From Brachypodius melanocephalos (taxonomy: Eukaryota; Chordata; Aves; Passeriformes; Pycnonotidae), in the NCBI GenBank assembly GCA_013398615.1, contig VZSR01000055.1, positions 3,829,721 through 3,893,720 of the forward strand: a stretch of 64,000 bases of DNA, given 5' to 3'. Each line of letters starts with the position of its first letter. Positions within the stretch are counted from its first letter, which is position 1. Below are positions 37,270 through 50,259 of the stretch, piece by piece. The notes beneath the pieces are model-generated. The model was given only the letters and a program-made list of their open reading frames with translations. It was not told where the DNA came from and searched no databases. The position numbers and the translations under genes were made by a program.

Positions 37270-38215
37270 TTCAGCGCCCTGCCCTGCTTTCAGTCCCCGA
37301 GGAAGGGGCTGCGACCCGGGCCACACGACCACGCTGACCGCGGCGGCGGAGGAGCCCCGGGGTGCGCTGTTCCCGGCAGGTTCCACAGGAGCTCCGCCGA
37401 GCCTGGCGGGGCCGAGGGTGCTGGATGCACCTCGCAGGGAGCCCCCGAGTGCCCCCGCCCCAGCGCCCAGCAGCAGCCGTGCCCGCAGCGCAGCGCTGCC
37501 CCACGACAGCCCGTCCTTCCCGGCCACGGCAGCAGCTGTCAGCCGCGCAGCCAGCCCGCTGCGGAGCTCCCCCGGACACGCCGCCGCCCCGCCGCCGTCC
37601 GGGGAGCCACCCCCGGCCCCGGGGACGTGCGGGCTCCCCGCGGTGAACGCTGGCTTCCTTTCCCTGCCCCGCCACACAGCAGTGTCGCAACACGGGCCAG
37701 GCCCCGCTCACCCCCCGTTGTCCCCCGGTGTCCCCCAGCCGCGCAGGTGGCACCACGCCGCCTCCGTGCCCCGCGTACCTGTTCACCGCCCCCTCGCCGG
37801 GTGGGCTCCTGGAGAAGAAGCGAGAGAAAGTGCTGTGCCAGGAGGGGCCGGCCCGCCGCCGGCTGCCCCCGCCGGACATCCCCGGGACCGGACCGGACGG
37901 GACGGGAGACGCCGCCAGCAGCCGCCCGGCACCGAGTCCCCGCGGCGGCGGCAGGCGGCGGCCGCGAACGCGTCCCTCCGCCCCGGGGAGGAGCCGCCGC
38001 TCCGCGCCTCCGCCCCTGCCCTACTGCCGGCGGGGCGGGCCGGGAGAGCCGCGCTCGGAGGCGGGGGGTGGCTGTGGCAGCGGCGGGAGGAGATGAGGGA
38101 GCCCCATCCGCGCCCCGGCCCCGCCGAGCGCCCCAGGCCGCGGGGAAGCGATGGCCGCGGAGGGGAGGGAGCGCTTCTCGCTGCCCGCCGCCCCCGCGCC
38201 GGGAGGGTGGCGCGT
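37270..38215 (-). promoter_or_regulatory. CRYBG3: CpG island, CRYBG3 promoter and 5' UTR
   Basis: This is a sharply bounded, very GC- and CpG-dense segment and the only strong CpG island in the window. It spans the first CRYBG3 coding exon. Sp1-type GC boxes (GGCGGGGCGGGCC at about 38030-38042) and other GC-rich boxes lie upstream of the start codon, and no TATA box is apparent. This fits a broad, housekeeping-type promoter firing leftwards, with transcription starting probably between about 37900 and 38150. The exact start cannot be read from sequence. Long open frames on both strands here, such as 37225-38256 on the plus strand, are a by-product of stop-codon-poor GC-rich DNA. Confidence 0.85.
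37779..37879 (-). CDS. CRYBG3: CRYBG3 coding exon 1 (start codon)
   Basis: The minus-strand ATG at 37877-37879 has G at -3 (CCGGGGATGTCC), an adequate start context, and opens a frame of 33 codons. The donor follows as AACAG|GTACGC, leaving two bases (AG) that make Ser34 with exon 2. The peptide begins MSGGGSRRRAGPSWHSTFSR, with a basic patch and an aromatic FSRFF motif at about residues 18-22. This fits my memory of CRYBG3 N-termini. Without splicing the frame would run on to 37271 (202 codons) through pure CpG-island sequence, which I reject because the donor is strong and the downstream phases all agree. The crystallin domains are far downstream, outside the window. Confidence 0.82.
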
Positions 38216-39011
38216 TGTGTTTGGTGCTTTTGTTTTTGGTTTGTTTTTTAAGTTAATGGGTCATAATTAGTCTGAACAAAGAGAAAAGATCAGAGGTAAA
38301 AAAAACCCCACCCCAAACCAGAAAACAAACAAAACCTCTGAAGGAAAAGTTTAGGCAGCCTTGAGAATCTACAGTCGTGACTACTGCTTTGTAAATCGGG
38401 CCAGCTTTGAGGTCCTGCACTTGTTTGTCCATGCAAAGTGAGGAACTGGCTTCGCGCTGTCCCGGGCACAGCGTGGCTGCCACAACATCTGCGCCTGCTG
38501 CCCAGCGCTGTAGACATTGGCATCCAACAAAGGTACACGGCAGCAGCGGCGGGGACTTCACCCCTCCTCTCTGTCACTTGAGAGTAAGTCCAGACCACGC
38601 TTGCTGACGAAAAGAGGTTTGGCGGAAAGGGGTTCTCCTGCCTTTTAAAAAGTTTACTTCCTAGAAAGGAGTTTGGCTTAGGTTTTGATTTTGAGCTTTT
38701 TAATACCAAACCTTTCATTTTTCTCCCTGCAAAAGTTGTGGCCACTCTTGACCTAACATCAAACTATACCTACAGATGACCTTGCCATTGCAACAGCACA
38801 GTGACAAATACAATCCTCATTTTTATAGACTGAGGTGATGCACAAAACCTTAATGATTCAGGGTGTGAGTTACTGGTAAAATAGACCAACCTTGATGCAA
38901 GGATTTTAAATTCAGAACCACACTTTCTCATCTTTGTGAGCATCTCTGCTGTTCTTTGTGACTGCCTCCACCTCACACCTTTCTATCAGCTCCTTTTTGC
39001 TTTGTGCCATC

Positions 39012-39240
39012 TCACAGAACTGCGAAATGGTTGAGGTTGGAAGGGACCTTAGGAAATCACCTGGTGCAATCCCCTGCTCAACCAGAACCACCTGGAGCAG
39101 ATTGCCCTATGGCTATGTCCTGATGGCTTTTGAATATCTCCGAGGTCTCTGGGTAACCTGTGCCAGTGATCACCTCTCTTCTGTAAGGTTTTTTTCCCAT
39201 TTGTTCACCTGGATCTGTACCCAAACCTCTTTCCTAACCA
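39012..39240 (-). mobile_element. CR1 LINE 3'-end fragment
   Basis: The segment opens with a CR1 terminus-like TCACAGAACTGCGAAATGG, then GTTGGAAGGGACCTTAGGAA. It continues through TTGAATATCTCCGAGGTCTC and GGGTAACCTGTGCCAGTG to a TCTGTAAGGTTTTTTTCCC segment. This is the standard order of a CR1 3' end read in reverse complement. It is 5'-truncated and moderately diverged. Confidence 0.85.
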
Positions 39241-42200
39241 CTGTGTCATTGTGACAGGAAGACATGAAGCTGGTACTCTAGGCCCATCTGCAGAGCAGCA
39301 GCAATAAAACAGCCTGAAAAAAACCTGTCTGCTTTTCTATCCTCTTTTTCCCACCTCAGCTGTGAAAAAATCTTTAAGAAATGTGCAAACAGTTCTGCTG
39401 TGTATAGTGCAAGTCTCATATAGCTTTGATGTGGAATTTAAAAACACACATAGAGCTGGATTTTGGATGTGCACTTAAGTTTTTAACCAGTCCGAACTGG
39501 GACTAGCTGGTTGGATCACAGCTTACAAAAAGTAGCTTTCTCACGGAATAGTAACCAGTCACAAACCTCATTCAGGGACCAGCACTTAGAATACAAGGTT
39601 CTGTCCAGTTTTCAGTGTCCAGACAAGAAGCAGACAATTCTCTCAGTGATACAGATGCCCCAAGCTTTGCACAAAGCCATTAAATATTTCATTCCAGAAT
39701 AGTATAGAGGAAAACAAGAAACCACATTTTTAGAGTACCTACACATACGCCAATTCTCACAGAAATGGCAATTAAAAAATGCAAAATGTAACAGCAGTTC
39801 CCAGTGGAACATCATAGAGGAGACACTCCTTCTGACATTCAAAATAGAAGTAATTAGACTCCAAAACCAAATTAGAAAAGTGGCAATTTATTAGGACTGC
39901 ACAAACAGGCTGCAGGGAGGCTTAGGCTCTCCATGACTGTTTATTAATTTTAATTCTTCTTTGCCACATACATCTCACAGCTTCCCTACCTATTGCTTAA
40001 CTAAGATCTAATCCCTAAGCTGTAGCAAACCTGAATATAATAATTAGCGTTTATAAAGCATCCGGTGTCTTCAAAGGATTTAAGCATTAATTAATCCTCA
40101 TAATCACCTCAGGATGTAGTTAAGTATAATATGGTGCGTGGTTTGCACACAGAGGCAGAGGCAGTCAGAACACCTTGCTGCATCCAAAGGCTGTCCACAT
40201 GTGCCCAGAGGGGCACCACAGGGCAGCATAAGGCATTACCAGGGCTCTGCTTGTCCAAGAACAAAGAGCCGACCTAATCAGAAATGCTAATCCCAAACAG
40301 TAACATTTTGTGCTCAAATCTGTTCCTCCTTTCTTCACTGCATCTAAAAGCAGAAAATACGGGAATGTACCAAATGACAGTTCTACTGCAGGCAAGTAAT
40401 GAAAATATTAAAACTAATCAACATACTAAAACTGTATCAATATAAAAGATGAACATGGCACAGGTTAGAGAATCCCTTTCTGGGTTTTTTGTACCCTGGA
40501 GTAACTGAGTATCACATGAACTAAGAGTAAACAGCTTTGACACGTGTAAAATAATAAAAGGGGAACTCAAATTCAGCCACCTCCAGCCAAAGAGGGAAAG
40601 GGAAGCTCTCACCCCAAGCTGCAGTTTGTGCCATGTGGCAGGTGGCCTCACACATTAGCACAGCTGCCAGCATTAACAGCAGCACCAACACGTGCAAGCC
40701 AAAACAGATGGGGCAAACAGGTTCCTTTCCGCCTCAGATTAAAGGGCTCACATGTGGCCCACATGAGGTAACACGGCAACACCAAAGGCAGGGAGAAACC
40801 ATAAAAACTCAGAGGGATAGAATTGCACAGAAGAGGAATATGTCAAGCAGGGGCTTTCAATACGTTTTTTTCACAATTCATCCTGCCCAGAGTGTCACTT
40901 CAATGTCGAGTAAGAGAAGGGAGAGTGCTGTGCCTATTCCACATCCACTTAATTTTTCTACTGTAGTTCTAATGGTTGTGCAGAAGGGAAACCTCCCCCT
41001 TCTCCTTGCTAATTTAGAGTGAGCAGATGGTGAAATTTTAACTGTGCTTTTTGTATTTCCTCCTTTTTATGGGTCCTTAAAATCTTGAGTCAAATCTTTT
41101 GTTTTGTTTGGATACCAAAAAGGAAAGCAAATTTCCATCATGCTGGTTTAGGAGGAGCCCTTCTTTCACACCCTTCTTTTAAAGCTTTCCTGATACATTA
41201 AAGTAATAACTAGGAGAAAATTGTAGTCTTAAAACCTCCAAATGAAACATTTTATCTGCAAGCACATTTCCCACAACTATTAAATGAAAACAACACCCTC
41301 AAACCGTTTCCAATGTTAGACCACTACAATAGGAAGTACTCTTATGTTTTGAGGTGCAGCTCTGCTATGCAAAAGCAAAGTTCAGTTTTCCATTTCATAC
41401 ATGTTAATGCATTTATCTGTCAAAATATTTTATATAGCTCTGCTACTTTTTCTTGTTAATAAGCACTCTCATTTTCCAGGCTCTTACAGAACATCTCTGC
41501 AGGTAGATGTGGCATAAATAGCGACAGTATTTTAATAATGAAGAGGCCCTCACCTATCTTTTTCCTTTCCAATCTATAATAGCAAGGTTTTGAATAGGTA
41601 CTCTGAGACCATAAATTAATAAATACACATAAAGGAGTCATGGTGTGTAATATTTCCTAGCCATTTTTCACAGTGTTCATTGTCCAGATGTTGGAACAAA
41701 TACTGATGACTTTCAAATCTCTAATCTATACTTTAAAATGAAGGCAACCAACAGAATGGAAGAGTTGGGTCTTGGCTATGTTATTACACAGATGAAGGAT
41801 GTTAGCAAGGATTTCTAGGATTATTTTCTATCTAGCCATGACCTCCCGCTGTAAAGTATGTGCTGTGCAGCTTCCAGCAATCCTCATCCTTTAACTGTAA
41901 ACACTGTTCCTCCATTTGATTTACTGAAAATGGTTTAAAAGACAGCCACATGGCCAGCTGCTATTGTTCAAATGCCTTCATGTCTGGAGAAGACAGCTGG
42001 AAATTACTCATGGGGTTAAACAGCAGCTTCTGAGACCCGTAACTCTGTTCTTTATTATTTTGGGTAAGATTTATACACCGTGCTACTTATGGCCAAAGTT
42101 CAGTTGAAGAATTAAAATCTTCCAATCATCTTTTTTGGAAAGCTTCTTCTGTTTGTTTTCCACTCTATTTGTTTTTCCCTTGTAAAATTGTGACATTTAC

Positions 42201-43552
42201 ACCTACCCAGTAGCAAAAGTGCTAAAAGGGGAAACGAACTGTGAAGCACAAAATAAGAAACTGCCAAGCCACCTACGGAATCCTTCTTAAAGCAGACTTT
42301 TGCTGCACCTGGACACGGAACAAAAAGCACTCAGGAGCCTCATACTGTGGTGGGATGTATGAAGCTAATTGCAAAAGATTGGACAACTTTCAGCTGATTA
42401 GCACAGCTTGTCTGGGAGGCTCCCAAGACGGTTTTGACAGCACCTCATATCAATTAAACTTGTGTGAATCCAAAATAAAGATTAGGCTCACTTGTACTCT
42501 TACCAAGTTAATAACTGTAAACCACCCTACCCTACCTGGAGCTCAGGAAAGTCTGCCCTTCGTGTAATGAGGTCTCTGTATAATCATCCTGCTCTGACTC
42601 TGCTCACCTGCTAAGACAATATGTCTCTTCACCATCAGCCTTCCACAAAAAATTGTGGCTAAACAAAGTGCTTCAGTGAGCTGATTTCATCCAAATTCTA
42701 ACATATATTGTAGACAGTGTGAAAAGCAGCACAAATAATTCAGCATTCATAAGAATGCAAGAGCTTTCAAAAGAGGTGTCTTACATGCAAATAAAAGAAA
42801 TCCATGAAATACATTACCAGCTACTTATACATTGTAATTAATTTAACACTTTTCCACCTAGAGTGTCTTTTGAATATCAGATGTGTGGTTAAAAATGAAT
42901 ATACCTTTCTGTACAAATCTACACACTTTCAAATATAAAATCAAATTACTGTTCTAATGGGCTTATCATATTTCCATGCATGTACATAAAAGTACATTTA
43001 AAAATTTGCAGCTTACTAGGCAGTTTTAAATTGTGGTACAAGCCTATGTACAGTAAATTTAAGCCTCTGGACAGCAGACTTGCCTTTCTTAACTACCTTT
43101 CAAAGATTTCCTAAAACAAGTCCTTGGACCCCAAGGCTTCCTAGAACCACTGACTGCAGACACACCAATGCCACTCCTTGTCTTTCCTGCTGGATTTCAC
43201 AACACAGAATATTCTTTTAACCCAATGTTCTGGACTCTTTATAAGGTATTACTAAAAAGGTTTGAAAAATAGATACACATATATACAAAGTAACTCCTTA
43301 CCACATTCATACTGAGCATATGTATATTCTGAAAGGAATAATCACCTTTAGTGTCTGGAGAAATACACTGCAAAATATTCTGTATATGAAAATTACTCTA
43401 AGTACACCAGTCTCTAACAAGCAGAATTCTTATTGATTGAGCCAAACAGGATCATAAGAGCTTTTGGCTGCTAATGTTGCAGATTCCCATCTGGTTTCAT
43501 GGAACGACTTATTTTCCTCTCCATTTAAGCTTCCAGTAAAAAAATTTTAAAA

Positions 43553-43568
43553 AGAGAGAGAGAGAGAG
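43553..43568. repeat. (AG)8 microsatellite
   Basis: Eight AG units are flanked by A runs in the intergenic region. Confidence 0.85.
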
Positions 43569-44683
43569 AAAACAAAGAAGAGACCTTTTCTTATGAATGC
43601 AAATTATATCCATAAGTTATTCCAAACAGGGAGAAAATACTTCACTCTTATTACAGAACAAACAGAAAAACAGAGTCAAATTCTTGGCACACAAGTTCCA
43701 CATAACAGTAAACAGTCTGTGTAACACACAGAAAAAAGAGTTAGAAAGAAATCTTAAAGGCCAAATTTTTAAGACATTCATTTGTTTTGTAGGCTTTCTT
43801 TTTTTTTCCTTCCTTTTTAAGCCCAACATAACAAAACCTTTAATAGGGGTGAGATTTGTTTTAATACTTCAGAACAAAAATTCTGAGTAATCCACGTTTC
43901 CTCGCTCAAGCATTCATTGTTAGTAAATCAAGGCAGAAAAGCCTTTTCAGCAACGTAAATGCCATTACAGGGAAATGCCTGGCTAATGGGGATATGAGCC
44001 TGAAACAGTCTTTTAATCTGATGTTGTTCTTTAGAAATATTTTCTGTATTTAATGCACAGCTCTGGTCCAATAAAATATGACTAAGAGGACTAAAGGGGT
44101 TTCTCTACAATGGAAGATGGTTATTTCATAGACTGCACTTAGTGTAGTTCATAAACAGTAGCAGTACTCTGTGTTTTCCAATTTTCAGGGTGTGCTGAAC
44201 TGCTGCTGAAAATAAAGGCTCACATTATCTCTGTGGTAAATCAATTCTCTGGATAAAGCTGTCAATTTTTCTTTATATTAGGAACTCATTGAAGTATTGC
44301 TATTTAGTCTGATGCCAGTATCAGATCACCTGACATTCACTTCACAACTCAGGCATTGCTACAGCCTTTAAGAAATCACACAGATAGTTTGTATTCTGCA
44401 TAAATTAAGGACCTACTTAAATGCATTACCTGATATGATGACAGAGCACACATCTCAAGGAAAGCATGAGACTTATTACCCACAAAAAGAGGGGGGTTTA
44501 ATGGTTTTTTTATATCATTGCATGACATATCAGAGTAGACAGAGAACTAAGCAGTACTTTAACAGTTATGGAATGGGTAAAAAGGAAATTTGGTACTTTA
44601 TTCCTACAACCTAAATGACTTGATTTTGCCTGTATTTCTTTTAATTTCCAGGAACTGTAAAGCTACAACATAGCTTTATTATG

Positions 44684-44705
44684 TTATTATATGTACATAT
44701 AATAA
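44684..44705. repeat. Perfect 22-bp AT-rich palindrome
   Basis: The two 11-base arms (left arm TTATTATATGT) are exact reverse complements with no spacer. Extending to 44681-44708 adds two further matched pairs and one mismatch. The central ATGTACAT is itself palindromic. It lies in AT-rich intergenic DNA. Confidence 0.9.
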
Positions 44706-47700
44706 TATTGGTAAGTCAGCACTGAAGTGGCTGTTCTGCAATTGTTTTCTAACATAATAGTGATTGATCTTATTTTAAAATGGTACCAATGAAAGAAATT
44801 GTAACACTCAAAACTTAATTGCAAAATACAGCAATACTTTCTAACCACAAGACTGGATTAGTTTATAGATCAATTTAGCCTGCTTTGAAACTGCTGCTGA
44901 AAATTTTTTAGAGTATTAACTTGCTCTTGATTTAAAGCTCAGCAGAGGACTTAAAAATAAATTTGCATAGATTCTAGGCGTCTCAAAACAGAGTAACACT
45001 GCCCTGTTGAAAACTGCCTAAGGATGTAAAAGATCACCTCAAAGAGGGGCAAAGAAGGAATAAAAACAAGTATTACAAGAGAAAAGCACCACCTTTCCAG
45101 CAGAAACATTCCACCCTTGAAAAGAAAATCTTCACCAGTCCTTACTCCTCTATAGCAAGAATTAATGACTGGCCAACAACATCACCTCACAGATAAAAAT
45201 GTTAAATTGGGTCCAAGATGCTTTAATGTAATCCACTGATGATGTAATACACGAGGAACAAAATCCTTGGAATATTGCTATCGCTGAAAACAACATCCAC
45301 TTTCCGGTTCACTGATTCCATTTGTTACTCATTGCACCAATTTTTAGACACTTCTCTCCTTTTCAGTTTATGCTAATAAATGTTGGTGGATAAGCTTAAA
45401 ACAAAGAGAGATTTACTTGCAGAGTGATATTTTAAGGAAAAAAATTGTGAAGTTCTTTTTCCAGGGGCACCTTTAAATCTGTGTGATCACAAATACAAAC
45501 GATGCCAAGCACAGCAGTGATGCCTGACAGACAACTCTTTTATTATTGACATACAGATTTTAATATTTATTATTATTTACTCATGACTGCCTGTTTTCAC
45601 AAGTGACATTATGCCATTTCCCTCAAGTTGGAAGTGTTACCTCTTAATCCCTGTCCAACGGTTATATCCTGTATTTGTGCAATAAACTTTCCCAGTTCCA
45701 AGTGAAGCATACTGCAAACTTGTATTTTTCCTAAACATTTCACTGGCATTATTCCTGGGGAAGCTTGGCTTTTGGAGACCTCTTGCCAAGTTCTGCTGTT
45801 CTTTCCCATGGTTTCAACCCCATGGTTTGAAAACTTTGGGGTTGTTTCCCTCCTAAGTTTGTACAGGGCTGCCTCCATTGGTGCATTAATTCAGGTCAGG
45901 AGGGTATTTTAAAGATAATCCTCACTAACAGTGCTTTTGTTTACATCGTGGAGTTGGCTGGGAGGACATGAACTGAAGTCTTTCTGGATGAAACTACACC
46001 TCAAAGCCAAGAGTGCACAGTGTATTCCAAGGACTGAGGAACCCTTGGAAAGGCTCAGGCTGAAGGAAACTGAGGCCACACAGATGGGGACATCGGGCTC
46101 TCAACACCAGCTCTCTTTGCTCTGTAAAAGCAGTTTGATGGGGATGCTCCCACTAGTCAGTACTGCCAAGCATCCACTTCAATCATTTATCATGATTACT
46201 TCACTGAGCCTCATGAGGCTTAGGTTTCTTTAATATTCACTAGCATGACTCCAGCCCAAAGAAATTTCCTCCACACCTCCCAGTCTCCTTGATTTTTAAA
46301 AATCTTTCCTTACTGTCTTTTGTTCCCTTTATTAAGAACTGATAGGCAACTCTTCAGCAAACTAAATTTGGTTCAGTAACTATTTTGCTGCTTCAATCTA
46401 CTTACTGATCTTCACAGACAATGTTGTTTGCCAAAAGGCTGCCTAGCATGAAGTTGCTAGATTTACACTTCTTTTACTACACAAGCTATCCTGTTTTTCA
46501 AAGGTGCTCCCTGAATCCCAGAGAAATTACAAACAATCCCTTTCGAACTGGTGCCTGAGTAATATGATTGCAATACAATTAAGTCCATCTCCTGGTAAAC
46601 AGTTTGGAGAACACAAGATCATTTAAAGGTAGACAAGAGACATGAAGAGCCTAACTTTCATTTAAAGGATTGGTTTTGAAAAAAGAGTAGTAGGAGGGGG
46701 TTTCATGCTGTCACATTAGAAGAGTGGGAAAAGCAAAGCTGGCTGATTTGCATGATGAGACCCTGACACCACTGAAGGAGAACAGTACATTATCACGTAC
46801 ATGCTGTACTTGTGAGAGCAAGAACTTCATATGGCCAGGAAAATGCAACCAATTAAGTGGTAAATCCAACTGACTGAACAGTGACAAATTAATTACAAAG
46901 TGCTGGTTCACACAAACACAGATGCTTCCCTGAAGTAACTTACAGTGACAGGAGCTACAGAGCCTTGATCTAAAGGATGGTTACAAAATATTACTAAAAA
47001 CACTTGGCATTTGTTACAAGAGAGCATTTAAAGTTCTGAATTCTGATTAGCTATTACACACAATATTAGTTTTGCATAGTAACAGTGCATTTTTTAAATT
47101 TAAGTAGTGAAAAATAATAAAAAAAAGGATCAGGGCATATTAAATTAACCTTTGAAAGCAAACTTTCCTGACCTCTCTGAAAGAGGAGAGTTGGAGACTT
47201 TCTTGGTAGTACCCCTTTTTTGCTTTTTTAGTGCTATCTTCTGTGACTTTCTCTCATTATCTATTTTGTTGCTCAAAAAAACCCACCCACAACCAAAACA
47301 ACAGGGAAAGGAGCTGCAAAGTTTCACTAGCAGAGTACTCAGCAAAAGTTAAAAGAAGCAGACCAAAAAGTTGAGGATCAAAATTTGTAAGAGTTTCTGT
47401 AAAATGGGAATGAGGCAGGCCAGAAAGAACTAAATAAATGGATGACAGGAATTAATCATAAAAAGAGTGATCTTCCAACCAAGTAAAACTTTAAAAACAA
47501 GTAAAACTTAAAGCAAACAAACAAAAACTCCCCCCAGCATCCACCCCTTTTGAGATTAAACACCATTTCTTGGCTTAATAAATGTTTGCTTTTAAGGACA
47601 AGCATTTTGAATCACTGTTACTTTAACTTCCTATTACCCACAAAATCATATTTCCCAGTTAAAGCTCCTAAGAGATAAGCTGCTTTCCAAAACAGTTGCA

Positions 47701-48890
47701 CAGCTGTTTTACAGAAGCCCTGAAGTGCAACGTTACCATTCCACATATTACCACATCAGAATGCCTGTCTGCAGACAACTAAGCTGAGCTGCTATGTCTG
47801 GTCTTTTACAGCAGCTTATCATTCATATTAGGAAATAAAACACCCCAAGGAAATTACAGTTAGAGGGCTGAGATTAAAAGGAGGCTCCATTACATTTACA
47901 TCCTCACACTCAGAACTGCACTTGCAATTTCATCTGAAATCACTCAGGAGTGTTGAGGCCATGCAGGCTCTCAGCACAGCTACAAGGAGTAGTTAAACAC
48001 AAGGTTCTCATGGACTGGTGTTCTCAGTACTGGAGAGGCACAGCTAGGAAAATTAGGATTTACACATTTAACTGATAGTCCCTCCTCAGTAAAGAGACCT
48101 AGAAGGCAACACTTTGTATGTGAAAACAACTGCACCATATTTCAGCTGAAGATGCTGGTCTTAAGCCTGTCTAGGCATACTGAAAGGAAATTAATAAATA
48201 TACAGGTGAGCAGCATGCTTAGAAGCAACAGCACAAAACATTGAGTGGGGTGTAAAGACCAAATTCCCCAAGTCTCTTTTGGTCACTCTACTGCCCTTCA
48301 AGTTACCACTTAAAGCTCCCATCTACAGTAACATGGATCAAAAAAAGGAATATTCCCTTGTCTGCTTCAGGCACAAAGAACTTGTCAATGCAAACTGTCT
48401 TGGAGCACCCAGAGAGAACTCATTCAATACTTTAACATCCTAAATGTAATGGGAGAATGGCATGGAAGTCTGACAGCCACAAAAACCAACTCCAAAGCAG
48501 CCTTTTTGCATGGATGCATGAGGATTTTGTGCAATATGTGATCCTTGTACCAAATTCAACATTTTTAGAGCAACTCAGTGCTCCAGCACCTGTGGATGCT
48601 CGTTACTCATGCCTGTACACCAAGGTGGGAAGGAGAGGTGAACGTGCAGAGATCCCCTCAGGAGGTTCTATGTTCACAGAATGATCACAAATGCACTAAA
48701 AGTAAGAGATAACTAATGGTTGAAGCAGTAATGAGGAGGAAAAAAATTTAGATCCAGCATTTTGCTACTAGGACTGTTCTCATTTCCATTCCTTCCAACA
48801 GGTCTTCACTCAGACCAGTGGCCCCATAGGGGAGGAACAGAAAGAGATGTTGCAGCACAAAATCAAACACCAAAAACCCCAAGAAGAACA

Positions 48891-48913
48891 AATAAAATAA
48901 ATAAATAATAAAA
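48891..48913. repeat. (TAAA)n-like low-complexity run
   Basis: Imperfect TAAA units form an A/T-only stretch in the intergenic region. Confidence 0.7.
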
Positions 48914-49311
48914 ATACAAAACTAACTGTTTTCTAAAAGCTCTTATTAACCACATTAGAGAACAAAAAAATAAAATATATTAGAGTACTTCCCTCAGATT
49001 GTGGATGGAAGAATAAGACAGTAGGTTCAAACAGCTTCCCATGTCAGTAAAGGCAATTCACAAGATAAACCTAGTACTTTATGTAGTTCAAAATAAAAAA
49101 TCAAAAATAATCAGAAAACCATCAAGATCCATACTATTCAAGGAAATCAGAAATGCAGATGGATTCTATGTAAGAAATTTTCTTTGGTAGAAAAGAAACT
49201 GTTAACTTAAAATTAAATGTTTCATTTAAATAAGACACCTAAGTGAACCACAATAATCACAAAATACTTATACACAGCAAAACAGTTTTACAAGTATTAT
49301 TTCCAAGAGAA

Positions 49312-49530
49312 TAGTTTTAGATTAGATATTGGGAAGAAATTCTTTACTGAGCATGTGTTGAGGCACTGGCACCATTTCCCAAGGAATCTGTGGTCTTCCC
49401 ACCCCTGGAATTGTTCAAGGCCAGGCTGGATAGAGCTCTGAGCAACCTGGTCTGGTGGAAAATGTCCCTTGTCCAAGGAAGGCAGGGGCTGGAACGCAAT
49501 GATCTTTAAGATCCTTTCCAATCCATTATT
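49312..49530 (+). mobile_element. CR1 LINE 3'-end fragment
   Basis: Clear CR1 words occur in sense order: TTAGATTAGATATTGGGAAG, AAATTCTTTACTGAGCATGT, GAGGCACTGGCACC, GTTCAAGGCCAGGCTGGAT, GAGCAACCTGGTCTGGTGG and GATCTTTAAGATCC. The copy is 5'-truncated and has lost its terminal octamer repeats. It is on the plus strand, downstream of ARL6 and in opposite orientation to it. Confidence 0.93.
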
Positions 49531-50259
49531 TAATTACTGTATTATCCTAAGCAAAGTAAACCAGAAAATTATCTGCCCACAATTCAGAGGAAAACTTCTC
49601 AGCATTATATATTACTGTTCCTCCTTTTTTATAGATACTTAGATTCAGAGTTGATAAAAGGCCAAAGGTGTCACACAAAGAGACATGAAAATACTTCCAT
49701 GACAAACTGAACTGTAAGAACCACAGCATCCTGTAAGAAAGATTTCTTACAGTGAGATTTTCTTCTGGCAAAGCAGGAGAGTTAAATTTAACTGTTTAAT
49801 AAATGAGAGTACATGACACTGTTCTCCCATTTCAGCTCCCTTTGCTCCAAATATTCCTCTCTGAGGTGAGGCCTAGAAGGCATGCTGACAGAACTTTGTG
49901 TGTTTTATATGCTAATGGGTGTGGGGGGAAGCTTTTGCAAGAGCTGCATATTACTTGTCCCACAGGGATCAGGCAATCACTGAGTTAAATGGAGTCTTCA
50001 GCACTGCCAGGGTCAGTCTGCCCTTTCCTGAATAAGAGAGGAGGCATTGCAAGGGAAGAGGTGGCAGAACAAAAAAAAAGTTCTTAATTTGTTATCTGTG
50101 GTACATCGTTGGAGCCAGAAAGTTTACTAAATTTATTTTTGAAAGTCAAACAGTCTTTATACACAACGGAAGTATGTAACACATTTCACAATAATGATCT
50201 AGTAACCAGTGAGCTGTCCCTTAAATGTATTTTCAAAATACAACTTGCAAGAAACTGAT

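Larger units (their letters stand above)
24038..37778 (-). other. CRYBG3: CRYBG3 intron 1 (about 13.7 kb)
   Basis: This intron lies between the donor at 37777-37778 (GTACGC in sense) and the acceptor at 24038-24039. It contains a hairpin at 25049-25080, an old CR1 fragment near 29.9-30.2 kb, A-runs at 29302, 32192 and 33368, an AT microsatellite at 35533, a GC-rich shelf at 35570-36270 and a purine tract at 36992-37048. The open frame at 27712-28173 gives no recognisable product. No additional exon was found by eye. Confidence 0.7.

Noticed and set aside
37225..38256. 343-codon plus-strand open frame (and 277- and 202-codon frames on either strand) in the CpG island
   Set aside because: Stop codons are rare in very GC-rich DNA. 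The products are Pro/Arg/Ala-rich without family features, and the region is better explained as the CRYBG3 promoter plus exon 1.
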